From the NCBI GenBank assembly GCA_947492525.1, contig CANLNQ010000018.1, forward strand, positions 1-64,000: a DNA stretch of 64,000 bases. Reading direction: 5' to 3'. The number at the start of each line of letters is the position of its first letter. Position 1 is the stretch's first letter. This document shows, piece by piece, positions 43,880 through 51,963 of this stretch. Made by a program: the position numbers and the translations under genes. The DNA comes from an uncultured Granulosicoccus sp. GTDB lineage: Bacteria; Pseudomonadota; Gammaproteobacteria; Granulosicoccales; Granulosicoccaceae. Under the pieces are notes generated by a model. The model was not told the origin of the DNA. It searched no databases and worked only from the letters and a program-made list of their open reading frames with translations.

Positions 43880-44470
43880 CTATTGACACCCGCCTGCCGC
43901 CCACTGTTCCAGGGCTTTCTTGAAAAAACCACCATAGGGGTGCTGGATTCGCGTTGAACGGTCCCCTTCCTGCGCGGTATAGAACTCTCCCTGAGTACAC
44001 AGGGCAGCCTTGTCCCAGTTGTGGCAATTACTGCAGACTTCCGCCTCCCAGTACTCTCTGGGTAGATCCTCGACTGGCGAAAACAGGGGATTGCCCTCGG
44101 CCAGTTCCTTGATGGACCTGGGCTTGTCGGACTGCACATCGCCTTCGACAGCCTGCTCGAAGGACAGCGTTGTTGCCCCCTGACGCGCATCATTCGACTC
44201 TACCGTTTTCTCATCCTTGCCGTTGACTGGAGTGTCTGCGTCAGCCGGTAGCAGCGTGGCCAGCAGGCCCCGGGCATCTGCGGCGAACTCGCTGTCCGGG
44301 TAACGATCAAGGAACGCCTGCAGGTCTTCAGGCTCACCCGAGCTGACGGCCTGTTGCCACAGGCTCATCTCCGCGGCGTCGTTGGATGCCTCAGCGGCAG
44401 GTGATGCCGAACCCAGACCGATCAGGCAGCCTGCCATAATGGCTACTAGTATCTGATACCGAATTTCCAT
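43880..44470 (-). CDS. Exported protein with CxxCH motif
   Basis: A 196-residue protein with a signal peptide (about 1-26). It has an acidic helical middle with a tetratricopeptide-like hint (FLDRYPDSEFAADARGLLATLL, about 53-74) and a CSNCH motif at 146-150 followed by ALCTQ. The single CxxCH could bind haem c. The surroundings (EVCSNCHNWDKAALCTQGEFY) resemble small di-haem or cytochrome-like electron proteins but lack the usual axial Met context. I recognise no exact family. It is a single gene, convergent with creA. Confidence 0.7.
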   Translation of the reverse strand: MEIRYQILVAIMAGCLIGLGSASPAAEASNDAAEMSLWQQAVSSGEPEDLQAFLDRYPDSEFAADARGLLATLLPADADTPVNGKDEKTVESNDARQGATTLSFEQAVEGDVQSDKPRSIKELAEGNPLFSPVEDLPREYWEAEVCSNCHNWDKAALCTQGEFYTAQEGDRSTRIQHPYGGFFKKALEQWAAGGCQ

Positions 44471-44669
44471 AAGATGCTGTATCTGCTCGACGTTGAAACA
44501 ATGAAATGCAACGCTTGCAAGCCTGCCGGTACCGGCCCGCGAAGCTGAAGTCTAGCAGCTGGTCGCAGTCAGGTAAAAGCCGCCGCTACGGCTGCACTAC
44601 GCAAGCATGGAGTAGCGACTGATCTGCACAGGCCGTCGCCTGAACGCAAATACAAGGGATGACAAACAC

Positions 44670-45836
44670 GTGAAACGAGTACAGGCTGCCTTCCATCAAC
44701 TGCGAAACGCTGGGTCTTGTCCTTCACACAAGGCAAACAGACCCGACTTCCGGCACCTCATGGCTGTCCTGGCACTATCTCTGTGCAGCGTGTTACCCAC
44801 GGTGGCCACAGCACAATCCGGACTGCTCGACGGTGGCTGGCAACTGGACAGAGAAGCCTCCAGCCTGCGTTTTCAATCCATCAAGAATGGCTCGAAGATT
44901 GAAACCAGCAGTTTCGCCAATTTCGACGGCACACTCGATGAACAGGGAAATGCAACCCTGCTGGTGGAACTGAATTCCGTGGATACCAATGTCGACCTGC
45001 GCAATGTGCGCATGCGTTTTCTGTTCTTTGAAACCTTCAAGTTTCCGGTAGCCAGCATCACTACACGTGTGGCACAGGACACGCTTGAGGAACTGGCCAG
45101 CAAGAGACGAATCAGCCTCCCGGTCGAGTTCGATCTGGACTTGCACGGGGTCAGCCAGACGCTCACGGCGGACACCGTACTGACCATGTTCACCGACAAC
45201 CAGATCGCCATCACCAGTGAGTCGCCCGTCACGATAATGGCTGATCAGTTCGATTTGATGGAGGGCGTCCTGAAACTGCAGGAAGCAGCCAATGTGGAGA
45301 TCGTACCGAGTGGCTCGGTATCCTTCGACCTCATCTTTACCCGCAACCAGCCGACGAGTACGGCCTCCAGCACGACAACCGCCGTGGCCAGCGCACCGGT
45401 GAAAACAAGTTCTGCTGCCGACCCGGCTGCCGCCGCCAGCGCTCTGGAGTCATCGGGTGACTTTTCAGTGGAGGAATGCACCACGCGATTCGACACACTG
45501 TCACAGACCGGTGCAATCAATTTTGCCTTTGGCAGCAGCGACATCGACGCCGTCAGCCACCCCCTTCTGCAGACACTGGTGAATATCATCCAGCGCTGCC
45601 CCGATCTACGTCTGGTGGTGGGCGGTCATACCGATTCCTCCGGATCCGATGCCACCAACATGCTGCTCTCGAGCGCCCGGGCGGAAAGCGTCGCCCGCTA
45701 TCTGCGAGAAGCGGGTGTGTCACCCGAACGCATTCGGCCAGTCGGCTTTGGTGAGACCAGGCCATTGGTGAGCAATGACACGCGCCGCAACCGTGCCCGC
45801 AACCGCCGCATCGAGTTCACGATCGACGAGAGCTGA
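44670..45836 (+). CDS. YceI-like domain fused to OmpA C-terminal domain
   Basis: A 388-residue envelope protein. A signal sequence lies after a 31-residue N-terminal stretch (a start at ATG 44760 would remove it). A YceI-type lipocalin-like domain (about 55-225, GGWQLDREASSLRFQSIKNG to SVSFDLIFTR) follows. A Thr/Ala/Ser linker (about 228-265) leads into an OmpA peptidoglycan-binding domain (about 270-385, FAFGSSDIDA, GHTDSSGSDATNMLLSSARAESV, RNRARNRRIEF). OmpA domains anchor to peptidoglycan; YceI domains bind hydrophobic molecules such as isoprenoids. The fusion suggests a wall-anchored lipid binder. The GTG at 44670 follows AAGGGAT at about 10 nt. Confidence 0.85.
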   Translation: MKRVQAAFHQLRNAGSCPSHKANRPDFRHLMAVLALSLCSVLPTVATAQSGLLDGGWQLDREASSLRFQSIKNGSKIETSSFANFDGTLDEQGNATLLVELNSVDTNVDLRNVRMRFLFFETFKFPVASITTRVAQDTLEELASKRRISLPVEFDLDLHGVSQTLTADTVLTMFTDNQIAITSESPVTIMADQFDLMEGVLKLQEAANVEIVPSGSVSFDLIFTRNQPTSTASSTTTAVASAPVKTSSAADPAAAASALESSGDFSVEECTTRFDTLSQTGAINFAFGSSDIDAVSHPLLQTLVNIIQRCPDLRLVVGGHTDSSGSDATNMLLSSARAESVARYLREAGVSPERIRPVGFGETRPLVSNDTRRNRARNRRIEFTIDES

Positions 45837-45870
45837 CGACGGGCAGGCAATGATCCGGCATCGACGTCTC

Positions 45871-45906
45871 ACGGGTGCTCGCGCACGGGTGCTCGCGCGG
45901 GTGCGC
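45871..45906. repeat. 14-bp tandem repeat in convergent gap
   Basis: Two exact copies of ACGGGTGCTCGCGC (45871-45898) and part of a third, in the gap between the convergent OmpA-fusion and GGDEF/EAL genes. Very G+C rich. Confidence 0.7.
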
Positions 45907-45970
45907 ATCGCACGTTGAAGGGACAAGCCAGACCGGTAACAGCGGGACAGGGCCTGCGAGGCGGCAGCCA

Positions 45971-48028
45971 TCAGGCAACCGAACGAAGATCGTCCTCGTT
46001 ATCCGGGTCGTCGGGTATTTTCATGGGCCTGGCGATGTGATACCCCTGCGCGTAATCGATACTCAGCTCACGCAGTATCTCCAGCGACGCCTCGTTTTCC
46101 ACGAACTCGGCAACGACTTTCTTGTTCATGGCGCGACCGATCGAACCGATGGCCCGCACGAACTCCCGGTGTACCGAGTTGGTGTCGACATCCTTGACGA
46201 ACTGGCCGTCAATCTTGATGTAGTCCACCGGCAGAGATTCCAGATAGCCGAATGAGGCAAAACCGCTGCCGAAATCATCCAGTGCCAACTGGTAGCCCAT
46301 GCTCTTCAATCCTTGCAGAAATTCACGGGCACGCTGTCCGGCCACCGCCGTTTCCGTCAGCTCGAAGCAGATGCTCTGTGGGTCGAAGCTGGCTTGAGCG
46401 GTCAGCTCTTCGATGAAACTCAGAAACTCCAGATCACTGACGGACAAACCCGACAGGTTGACGTTCAGACAATCCAATCCGAGCTCCTTCAGGGAATGAC
46501 GGTTGAGCCAATCGAATGACTGTTGAACAACCCATCGATCGATTCTCGGTGCCAGGCCGTAGCGCTCGGCTACCTCGAGAAAATGACCCGGTGCGACCAG
46601 TGCGCCATCTTCATCGCACATGCGCACCAGAATCTCCCAGCCGTGCAGAGCCACATCATGCTCGCAGATCTCGACAATGGGCTGGTGGAAAAGCACGAAC
46701 CGATCTTCCTTGAGTGCTTCCTGCACGGCGTTGATCCAGAACAGATCCGACTGCCGGGAAGCGATGATGCTGTCGTCACCATCATGAAAATAGACTCGCC
46801 CGCCGCCGCTGTTCTTCGCCTCGTAACAGGCAGCATCTGCAATGGCCATGACCGATTGCCTTGAGTGCCTGGCCGCGGAAAAATGCAAGGCGCCAAAGCT
46901 GCCACTGACTTCGAAGTTCTGCTGATCAAACTGAAAACGGAAGGGCGACAGCTTACGGCCAATACCCAGGATCAAGGCCCTGAACTCATCGCCGTCGCAA
47001 GCGGGCCAGACGAGGACGAATTCATCACCACCAAACCGGGCAACCTGTCCACGCCCTTCCAGTTCTTCGAGAAACAACTGGGCGATCTCCTGAATCAGGC
47101 GATCTCCGGCAGCATGGCCACTGGTGTCGTTGACGACCTTGAACATGTCGAGATCGACGAAGCACAGGCCATGCATCTGATCCGTTTGCTCGAAGAGTCT
47201 TTCCAGCAGGAGCTCGAAGCCGTGGCGGTTCAGCAGCCCCGTCAGTGAGTCGTGCCTGGCCGCTCTGTCAAGCTCCATGGTCAAGGCCTCCGACTCGGAA
47301 ACCTTTGACAGCAGTTTTTCGTTGACGGTTTCCAGCAAGCGTGCAGCACGGTTCTTGATGGTCACGTAGGAATAGATTGCCACCACCAGAATGAAGATCA
47401 CCAGGCACAATCCGATATAGGCAATGCTCAATCGCGTGTTGAGCATCTGCGTCAGATGGTTCTGCGTGAAATGCAGTAGTCTGCTGCGTTCGAAGAGCGC
47501 TGTCTCCAGATCAACGACATGGTCGCTCAGCAGGCGAAGCCCCTGCATTATCTGTTGTTGAGCTTCGAGATTTCCCGGCTCCAGAGACATGACGACAGGC
47601 TCCAGACTCTCCAGGGTTGCAATACCATTTTCCTTCAGGAATGCCACTATCGTCTTGACCCGCTCTTCCACTTCATCCGGGGAGCTTGCAATGCGGGACA
47701 GCAACTCGATGGTCTCATCATCCGTACTCGTGAAGAACGAGTTCATCGCCGCATAGCGACTCCAGTAGAGATCGAAGCGGTCGAGGACTCGCTTCAGATC
47801 GACGGGTTCATCGTCGTTCTGGTTGATGTAACTGTCCAGCTCGACAACGAAACGCAGGTGCTCGCGAACCAGCGCGGTCGCCTTCCAGTTCCATTCCTGC
47901 TGGGAGACCGACAGCACCGTGAGCCAGTTCCTGACAGAGGCTTGCGTGCTCTGGTAGGTGACCACGATGATCACCAGGCCCGCCAGACAGGCCAGTGTGA
48001 AGCCTCGAAGGCGCCAACCGGAAAACAT
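45971..48028 (-). CDS. Membrane GGDEF-EAL protein
   Basis: A 685-residue protein. Helix 1 (about 8-28), a periplasmic helical sensor region (about 30-205), helix 2 (about 208-230), then GGDEF (about 255-410) and EAL (about 425-675) domains. The cyclase signature RFGGDEF is intact, but the product-inhibition RxxD site is absent (sequence RGQVARF). The EAL site reads EILVR and keeps LNVNLSG, ELTETA, DDFGSGFAS, YIKID and EFVEN. It is preceded at 5 bp by a molybdopterin-oxidoreductase-like gene on the same strand; the exported protein encoded there may feed its periplasmic sensor. Confidence 0.92.
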   Translation of the reverse strand: MFSGWRLRGFTLACLAGLVIIVVTYQSTQASVRNWLTVLSVSQQEWNWKATALVREHLRFVVELDSYINQNDDEPVDLKRVLDRFDLYWSRYAAMNSFFTSTDDETIELLSRIASSPDEVEERVKTIVAFLKENGIATLESLEPVVMSLEPGNLEAQQQIMQGLRLLSDHVVDLETALFERSRLLHFTQNHLTQMLNTRLSIAYIGLCLVIFILVVAIYSYVTIKNRAARLLETVNEKLLSKVSESEALTMELDRAARHDSLTGLLNRHGFELLLERLFEQTDQMHGLCFVDLDMFKVVNDTSGHAAGDRLIQEIAQLFLEELEGRGQVARFGGDEFVLVWPACDGDEFRALILGIGRKLSPFRFQFDQQNFEVSGSFGALHFSAARHSRQSVMAIADAACYEAKNSGGGRVYFHDGDDSIIASRQSDLFWINAVQEALKEDRFVLFHQPIVEICEHDVALHGWEILVRMCDEDGALVAPGHFLEVAERYGLAPRIDRWVVQQSFDWLNRHSLKELGLDCLNVNLSGLSVSDLEFLSFIEELTAQASFDPQSICFELTETAVAGQRAREFLQGLKSMGYQLALDDFGSGFASFGYLESLPVDYIKIDGQFVKDVDTNSVHREFVRAIGSIGRAMNKKVVAEFVENEASLEILRELSIDYAQGYHIARPMKIPDDPDNEDDLRSVA

Positions 48029-48033
48029 CCGAG

Positions 48034-48567
48034 TTATTCGAATTCCAGTGTCTGCAGCTGCCAGACCATCCGGTGATTGATGACTGTCTGCAGCTCGTCG
48101 GGACGATCATGCGGCACATACATCAACCACACAGGCCCCTGATTTCTCAAACGCAGCCGTTGACCATCACGACTGGTCGCCAATATCGTATCGTAATCGG
48201 CAAGGTCCTCGAAGGGCACGCTGACGGAGTAGTCATTGAGCGCCGTGACTCTGACACGCCTGCCCGATGCGCCCACAGCCTCTACCAGCTTCCTGGCCCT
48301 GATGCCCTCGAATACCGCACCAGCAGGTGTCCACTCCGTATCGATCTGCTCTGTTACCAGGCCCAGCTCCGCCAGCATGGCGTAGTCGAAACGGGCCTCG
48401 CCTGGCGCATTGGTATGACTGATGGCCCCCTTGACCACCAGAATGACCTCTCCCTCGGGCGTGGGCAGTTCTCCTGCCGAAGCCACGGGCACGAGAATGA
48501 ACGAAAGGCATGTAGCGATCCACAGCAGCACAGCGAATCTCTGCGGACGAAGAGGGGAATGTGTCAT
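48034..48567 (-). CDS. Exported molybdopterin-oxidoreductase-like protein
   Basis: A 177-residue protein with a signal peptide (about 1-31, cleavage near ASAGE). The mature part is like the small sulfite-oxidase-type molybdopterin-binding fold seen in exported oxidoreductase-like proteins (FDYAMLAELGLVTEQIDTEW, RVRVTALNDYSVSVPFEDL, WLMYVPHDRPDE). It lacks the cysteine that binds Mo in true sulfite oxidases, so it probably acts as a sensor or binding subunit rather than an enzyme. It is co-transcribed with the downstream GGDEF/EAL gene, 5 bp apart. Confidence 0.72.
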   Translation of the reverse strand: MTHSPLRPQRFAVLLWIATCLSFILVPVASAGELPTPEGEVILVVKGAISHTNAPGEARFDYAMLAELGLVTEQIDTEWTPAGAVFEGIRARKLVEAVGASGRRVRVTALNDYSVSVPFEDLADYDTILATSRDGQRLRLRNQGPVWLMYVPHDRPDELQTVINHRMVWQLQTLEFE

Positions 48568-48948
48568 GGCAAGCCTGAGTCAGGAATCCGGCACTGGAAG
48601 TCAAAAAAGTCACTTCAGTGGCTATCGACCCATGAAACCCGATGCTTGAACCGCAGGGGTTAGAGTCTCCGATGCCACAATGGCCAACCAGTGGAATCAG
48701 GCTGCCGGTAATGCGAACAATTTCACAGTGACGGCGACGGCAATGCGACGCACCATTGATCGTGATCTGTTTCTTCAAACCGGGTGACGTGGCACACTAT
48801 ACTTAAGAATGAACCGTAGCCGTTTCGGGCCGTCAGCGAACCGCTGCTGCCTTGTTTGCACTCGGCCTGCCTGCAGGGTCACGTGTAGTGAATGGCAAGA
48901 TAATTCCCCGGTGATGTATCGGGGTAGTGCCGATGGAGACCCCGACAC
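48568..48948. other. Divergent intergenic region before the TonB receptor operon
   Basis: 381 bp. A possible -10 hexamer TATACT lies at 48798-48803 toward the TonB receptor, with no good -35 box. No gene, repeat or strong hairpin is visible. Confidence 0.4.
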
Positions 48949-50955
48949 GTGAGATTTGCCTCCCTTGCTCGAACTGCCTGCCATGGCTCACGAATCTCAG
49001 TGCTGTTGGCCTCATCGACCTTGCTGCAAACCGCCCATGCTCAGGATGAGTTCGACCTGTTCGACGAGGATGTCCCTGTTGTATTGTCTGCGTCGCGATT
49101 GATACAACCACTCTCCAGTTCGCCAGCATCCATTACCGTCATCGACGCCGAAATGATCCGGCTCAGTGGCGCCAGAACGATTGTGGATATATTGCGTCTT
49201 GTGCCCGGGTTCCAGATTGGCAGACTGGTCAACGGCAATCCTATCGCTACCTACAACGGTACCTCTGAGCGATACAACCCTCGTCTGCAGCTCATTATTG
49301 ACGGTCGTCCCACCTATGTCCCGCTGTATGGCGGTATACCGTGGAGCGAGCTGCCCATCGCGCTGACCGATATCGATCGCGTGGAGGTGACTCGCGCCCC
49401 CAACGCGGCAACCTTCGGCCCCAACTCCTTTGCGGCAGTCGTCAGCATCATAACGCGTGCCCCGGCCGCCCGATCCGGCTGGTATGCCAACGCCGAAGCT
49501 GGCGGCAACGATTTTCGTACCGGCACCCTGACCTACCACGGTGAAGCCGGGAATGCTCATTACCGCGTCACCCTTCAAGGCGAACGTGATGACGGCTTCT
49601 CCAGCATCCCTGACAGGGAACGCAGCAAACTCGCTTCCATCAGATCCCATTGGCAGATCAATCCGGATGATCGCCTGGCCATCGATATCGGTGGCGTACA
49701 GGGCGGACATCAGGAACTGGACACCGTTGTCGAGGAGAATGATCTTGTTGGATACACCGATACGAAAAATGCCTATACGCAGCTGGTCTGGGAAAGAGCC
49801 AGAGCGACCGATGATTCCTTGCGGGTGCAGTATTACTACAACTACTTCGATATCGAGGATGACACCACCACGACCTTCGACCTGATCGATATCACCGGTA
49901 ACCCTGAGCACGCTGGCCTGACCATCGATGCGCCCGTCAATCGCAATTCCCACTCGACGCGCCATGAACTGGAAGTACAACGGACAAGGCGACTGGGTAG
50001 CAATCACCGGATCGTGTTTGGCGGCGCTCTGAGACAGGATTCGGTCAAGGGGCAATTCCTCTTCAATGACCTGATGACCCGCTATGTGTCGACACAGCGG
50101 GCCTTTGCACACTCCGAATACAATATCAAGCCGGATTGGCTGCTTAATTCCGGACTGATGATCGAGAACAATTCGATCAGCAATGTATCTGCCTCGCCGC
50201 GTCTGAGCCTGACCCATCGCCATGCCCCCGGCCATCATTTCAGAATCGGCTATTCGCGTGGCACCCGAACGCCATTGCTGCTGGAGGAAGACGGTGAGGT
50301 CACACTGGAGTACACGATCAGCAATGGCCAGAGGGTGACAGATCAGTTCATCGTCAACGAGGACACCATCAACCGCGAGACCATCGATGTCTTCGACATT
50401 GGCTACTATCACAACAATCCGAGCCGCAACCTCAGCATTGACGCCAAACTGTCCTACCACGACATGCGCAAGCTCATTGGTCCTCAGCTGCTCGATGAAA
50501 CCGATGGCGACACCTTTGACCAGTCTGCCCGCGCCTACAGGAACCGGTTCAATTACCGGTTCAGCTCCTTCGAGCTGCAGATTGATCACAAGCCGACAAG
50601 CCGGAGCCAGCTCCGTGCAGCCTATGCCTATACATTTGGTGAGGATTCGACATTAGGCCCGCGCGGCCTTCTGCCAAGGAATACACTGACACTATTCGCC
50701 GGAGTCGATCTGCGTGATGCAATCACACTCAGCGGAGAGTTCTACTACACAAGCAACTGGATATGGGATGACGTCAGAGACAAGTCCACGCTCAACCGCC
50801 TCGACCTCCGGGTAGAGAAGCGCATGAGACTGGCCCGGCTGAAGGCCTCGATTGCACTGCAGGCCGAGCTGGATCTGGGTGGTACTGTCGACTACCTGGA
50901 AAGAAATCGCATAGAGGACTTGTACTTCGCCAGGCTCACTATCGAATTGCCGTAG
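48949..50955 (+). CDS. TonB-dependent outer-membrane receptor
   Basis: A 668-residue receptor. A signal peptide (about 1-32, QTAHAQDEF) is followed by a plug domain (about 40-170: VLSASRLIQPLSSSPASITVID, GARTIVDILRLVPGFQI, RVEVTRAPNAATFGPNSFAAVVSIIT) and a beta-barrel of about 500 residues ending in an aromatic-type strand (DLYFARLTIELP). The substrate is unknown. It is shorter than most siderophore receptors, nearer the CirA/BtuB size range. A GTG start follows GGAG at 10 nt. It leads an operon with a periplasmic binding-like protein and a hybrid kinase, a sensing arrangement. Confidence 0.88.
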   Translation: MRFASLARTACHGSRISVLLASSTLLQTAHAQDEFDLFDEDVPVVLSASRLIQPLSSSPASITVIDAEMIRLSGARTIVDILRLVPGFQIGRLVNGNPIATYNGTSERYNPRLQLIIDGRPTYVPLYGGIPWSELPIALTDIDRVEVTRAPNAATFGPNSFAAVVSIITRAPAARSGWYANAEAGGNDFRTGTLTYHGEAGNAHYRVTLQGERDDGFSSIPDRERSKLASIRSHWQINPDDRLAIDIGGVQGGHQELDTVVEENDLVGYTDTKNAYTQLVWERARATDDSLRVQYYYNYFDIEDDTTTTFDLIDITGNPEHAGLTIDAPVNRNSHSTRHELEVQRTRRLGSNHRIVFGGALRQDSVKGQFLFNDLMTRYVSTQRAFAHSEYNIKPDWLLNSGLMIENNSISNVSASPRLSLTHRHAPGHHFRIGYSRGTRTPLLLEEDGEVTLEYTISNGQRVTDQFIVNEDTINRETIDVFDIGYYHNNPSRNLSIDAKLSYHDMRKLIGPQLLDETDGDTFDQSARAYRNRFNYRFSSFELQIDHKPTSRSQLRAAYAYTFGEDSTLGPRGLLPRNTLTLFAGVDLRDAITLSGEFYYTSNWIWDDVRDKSTLNRLDLRVEKRMRLARLKASIALQAELDLGGTVDYLERNRIEDLYFARLTIELP

Positions 50956-50985
50956 CACCGTCACGACACGCACCGGCATCATCTC

Positions 50986-51963
50986 ATGAGCGGCAGGTTT
51001 CGCACATCCCTGGCTATCCTCTGGATCGTTGTGCTGTGCCTGTTGCAATCGCCCGGCGCCCTCGCCGCTCCCATTCTGACCTCTGCGGCGAACGTCACTC
51101 CCTACGGGCAGCCTGACGTTACCTCATCGTACAGCGGTCGCATACTGGTGGTCATGGGCTTGCGAGAGGAGGCCAACCTGCTGGTCAGGATAGCGGTTCT
51201 GGAAGAATTCGACGGATTGGACGTACAACTGGTGCACGCCGATGACGCAGCGTCGCCGGACTACCATTGGCCTGACGCGGACCTCTATCTGGCAGCCGGT
51301 AGCCGCAGTTGCCACCTGGTTCTGGAATCACTCGCCAAACGGAAAGTATTGTGCACATTGCTGACCGAAGAGAGCTTTCTGGGTCTCGACGCCGACCAAT
51401 ACGATAATGCGCAGATAGCCGCCCTGGTTATCGATCAACCCGTGGACCGTCAGGCACGAGTGGCCAACGTGACCTATCCTTCCCTGTCTCGATTCTCGGT
51501 GTTCTCCAGCGCCAATCAACTTGACGATATACGCGAAGACTCGATCGCCGTCGACGGCTTCCCGTATTTCTCCTCTGTGTCCCTGCCGTCCCAGTTGAGT
51601 GATGCCTTGCACGCCCATGATGCCTTGATCGCCACCTCCGACAACAGTATCTTCAATGCATCCACGCTCTCCACTGTCTTGCTGACAGCCTACGGATACC
51701 ACAAGCCTGTGATCGGCTTCAGCCGTGCCTACGTCAAGGCCGGCGCGCTGATCAGTTCGTTTTCGACGCCTTCCCAGATATTCAGAGAAATTGCACATTG
51801 GCTGCGCTCAGGCGCGACATCCTTCGACGACATGCCGCCCATCAGCTACCCACGATATTTTTCCGTCATCGTCAACGCAAGCGTTGCAAGGTCCCTCGGC
51901 CTCATCCAGAGCAGGCGATTCAACTACGGCGAGACTCTGACAGATGAGGACTTCGAACCATGA
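50986..51963 (+). CDS. Periplasmic ABC-type substrate-binding-like protein
   Basis: A 325-residue exported protein. The signal is MSGRFRTSLAILWIVVLCLL with cleavage near ALAAP. The mature protein has the alternating beta/alpha pattern and two-lobe length of the PF04392-like ABC substrate-binding family (ADLYLAAGSRSC, NSIFNASTLSTVLLTAYGYHKPVIGFSRAYVKAGAL). No ABC ATPase or permease is adjacent. The stop overlaps the hybrid kinase start by 4 bp, so it more likely serves as a ligand sensor for the kinase than as part of an importer. Confidence 0.7.
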   Translation: MSGRFRTSLAILWIVVLCLLQSPGALAAPILTSAANVTPYGQPDVTSSYSGRILVVMGLREEANLLVRIAVLEEFDGLDVQLVHADDAASPDYHWPDADLYLAAGSRSCHLVLESLAKRKVLCTLLTEESFLGLDADQYDNAQIAALVIDQPVDRQARVANVTYPSLSRFSVFSSANQLDDIREDSIAVDGFPYFSSVSLPSQLSDALHAHDALIATSDNSIFNASTLSTVLLTAYGYHKPVIGFSRAYVKAGALISSFSTPSQIFREIAHWLRSGATSFDDMPPISYPRYFSVIVNASVARSLGLIQSRRFNYGETLTDEDFEP

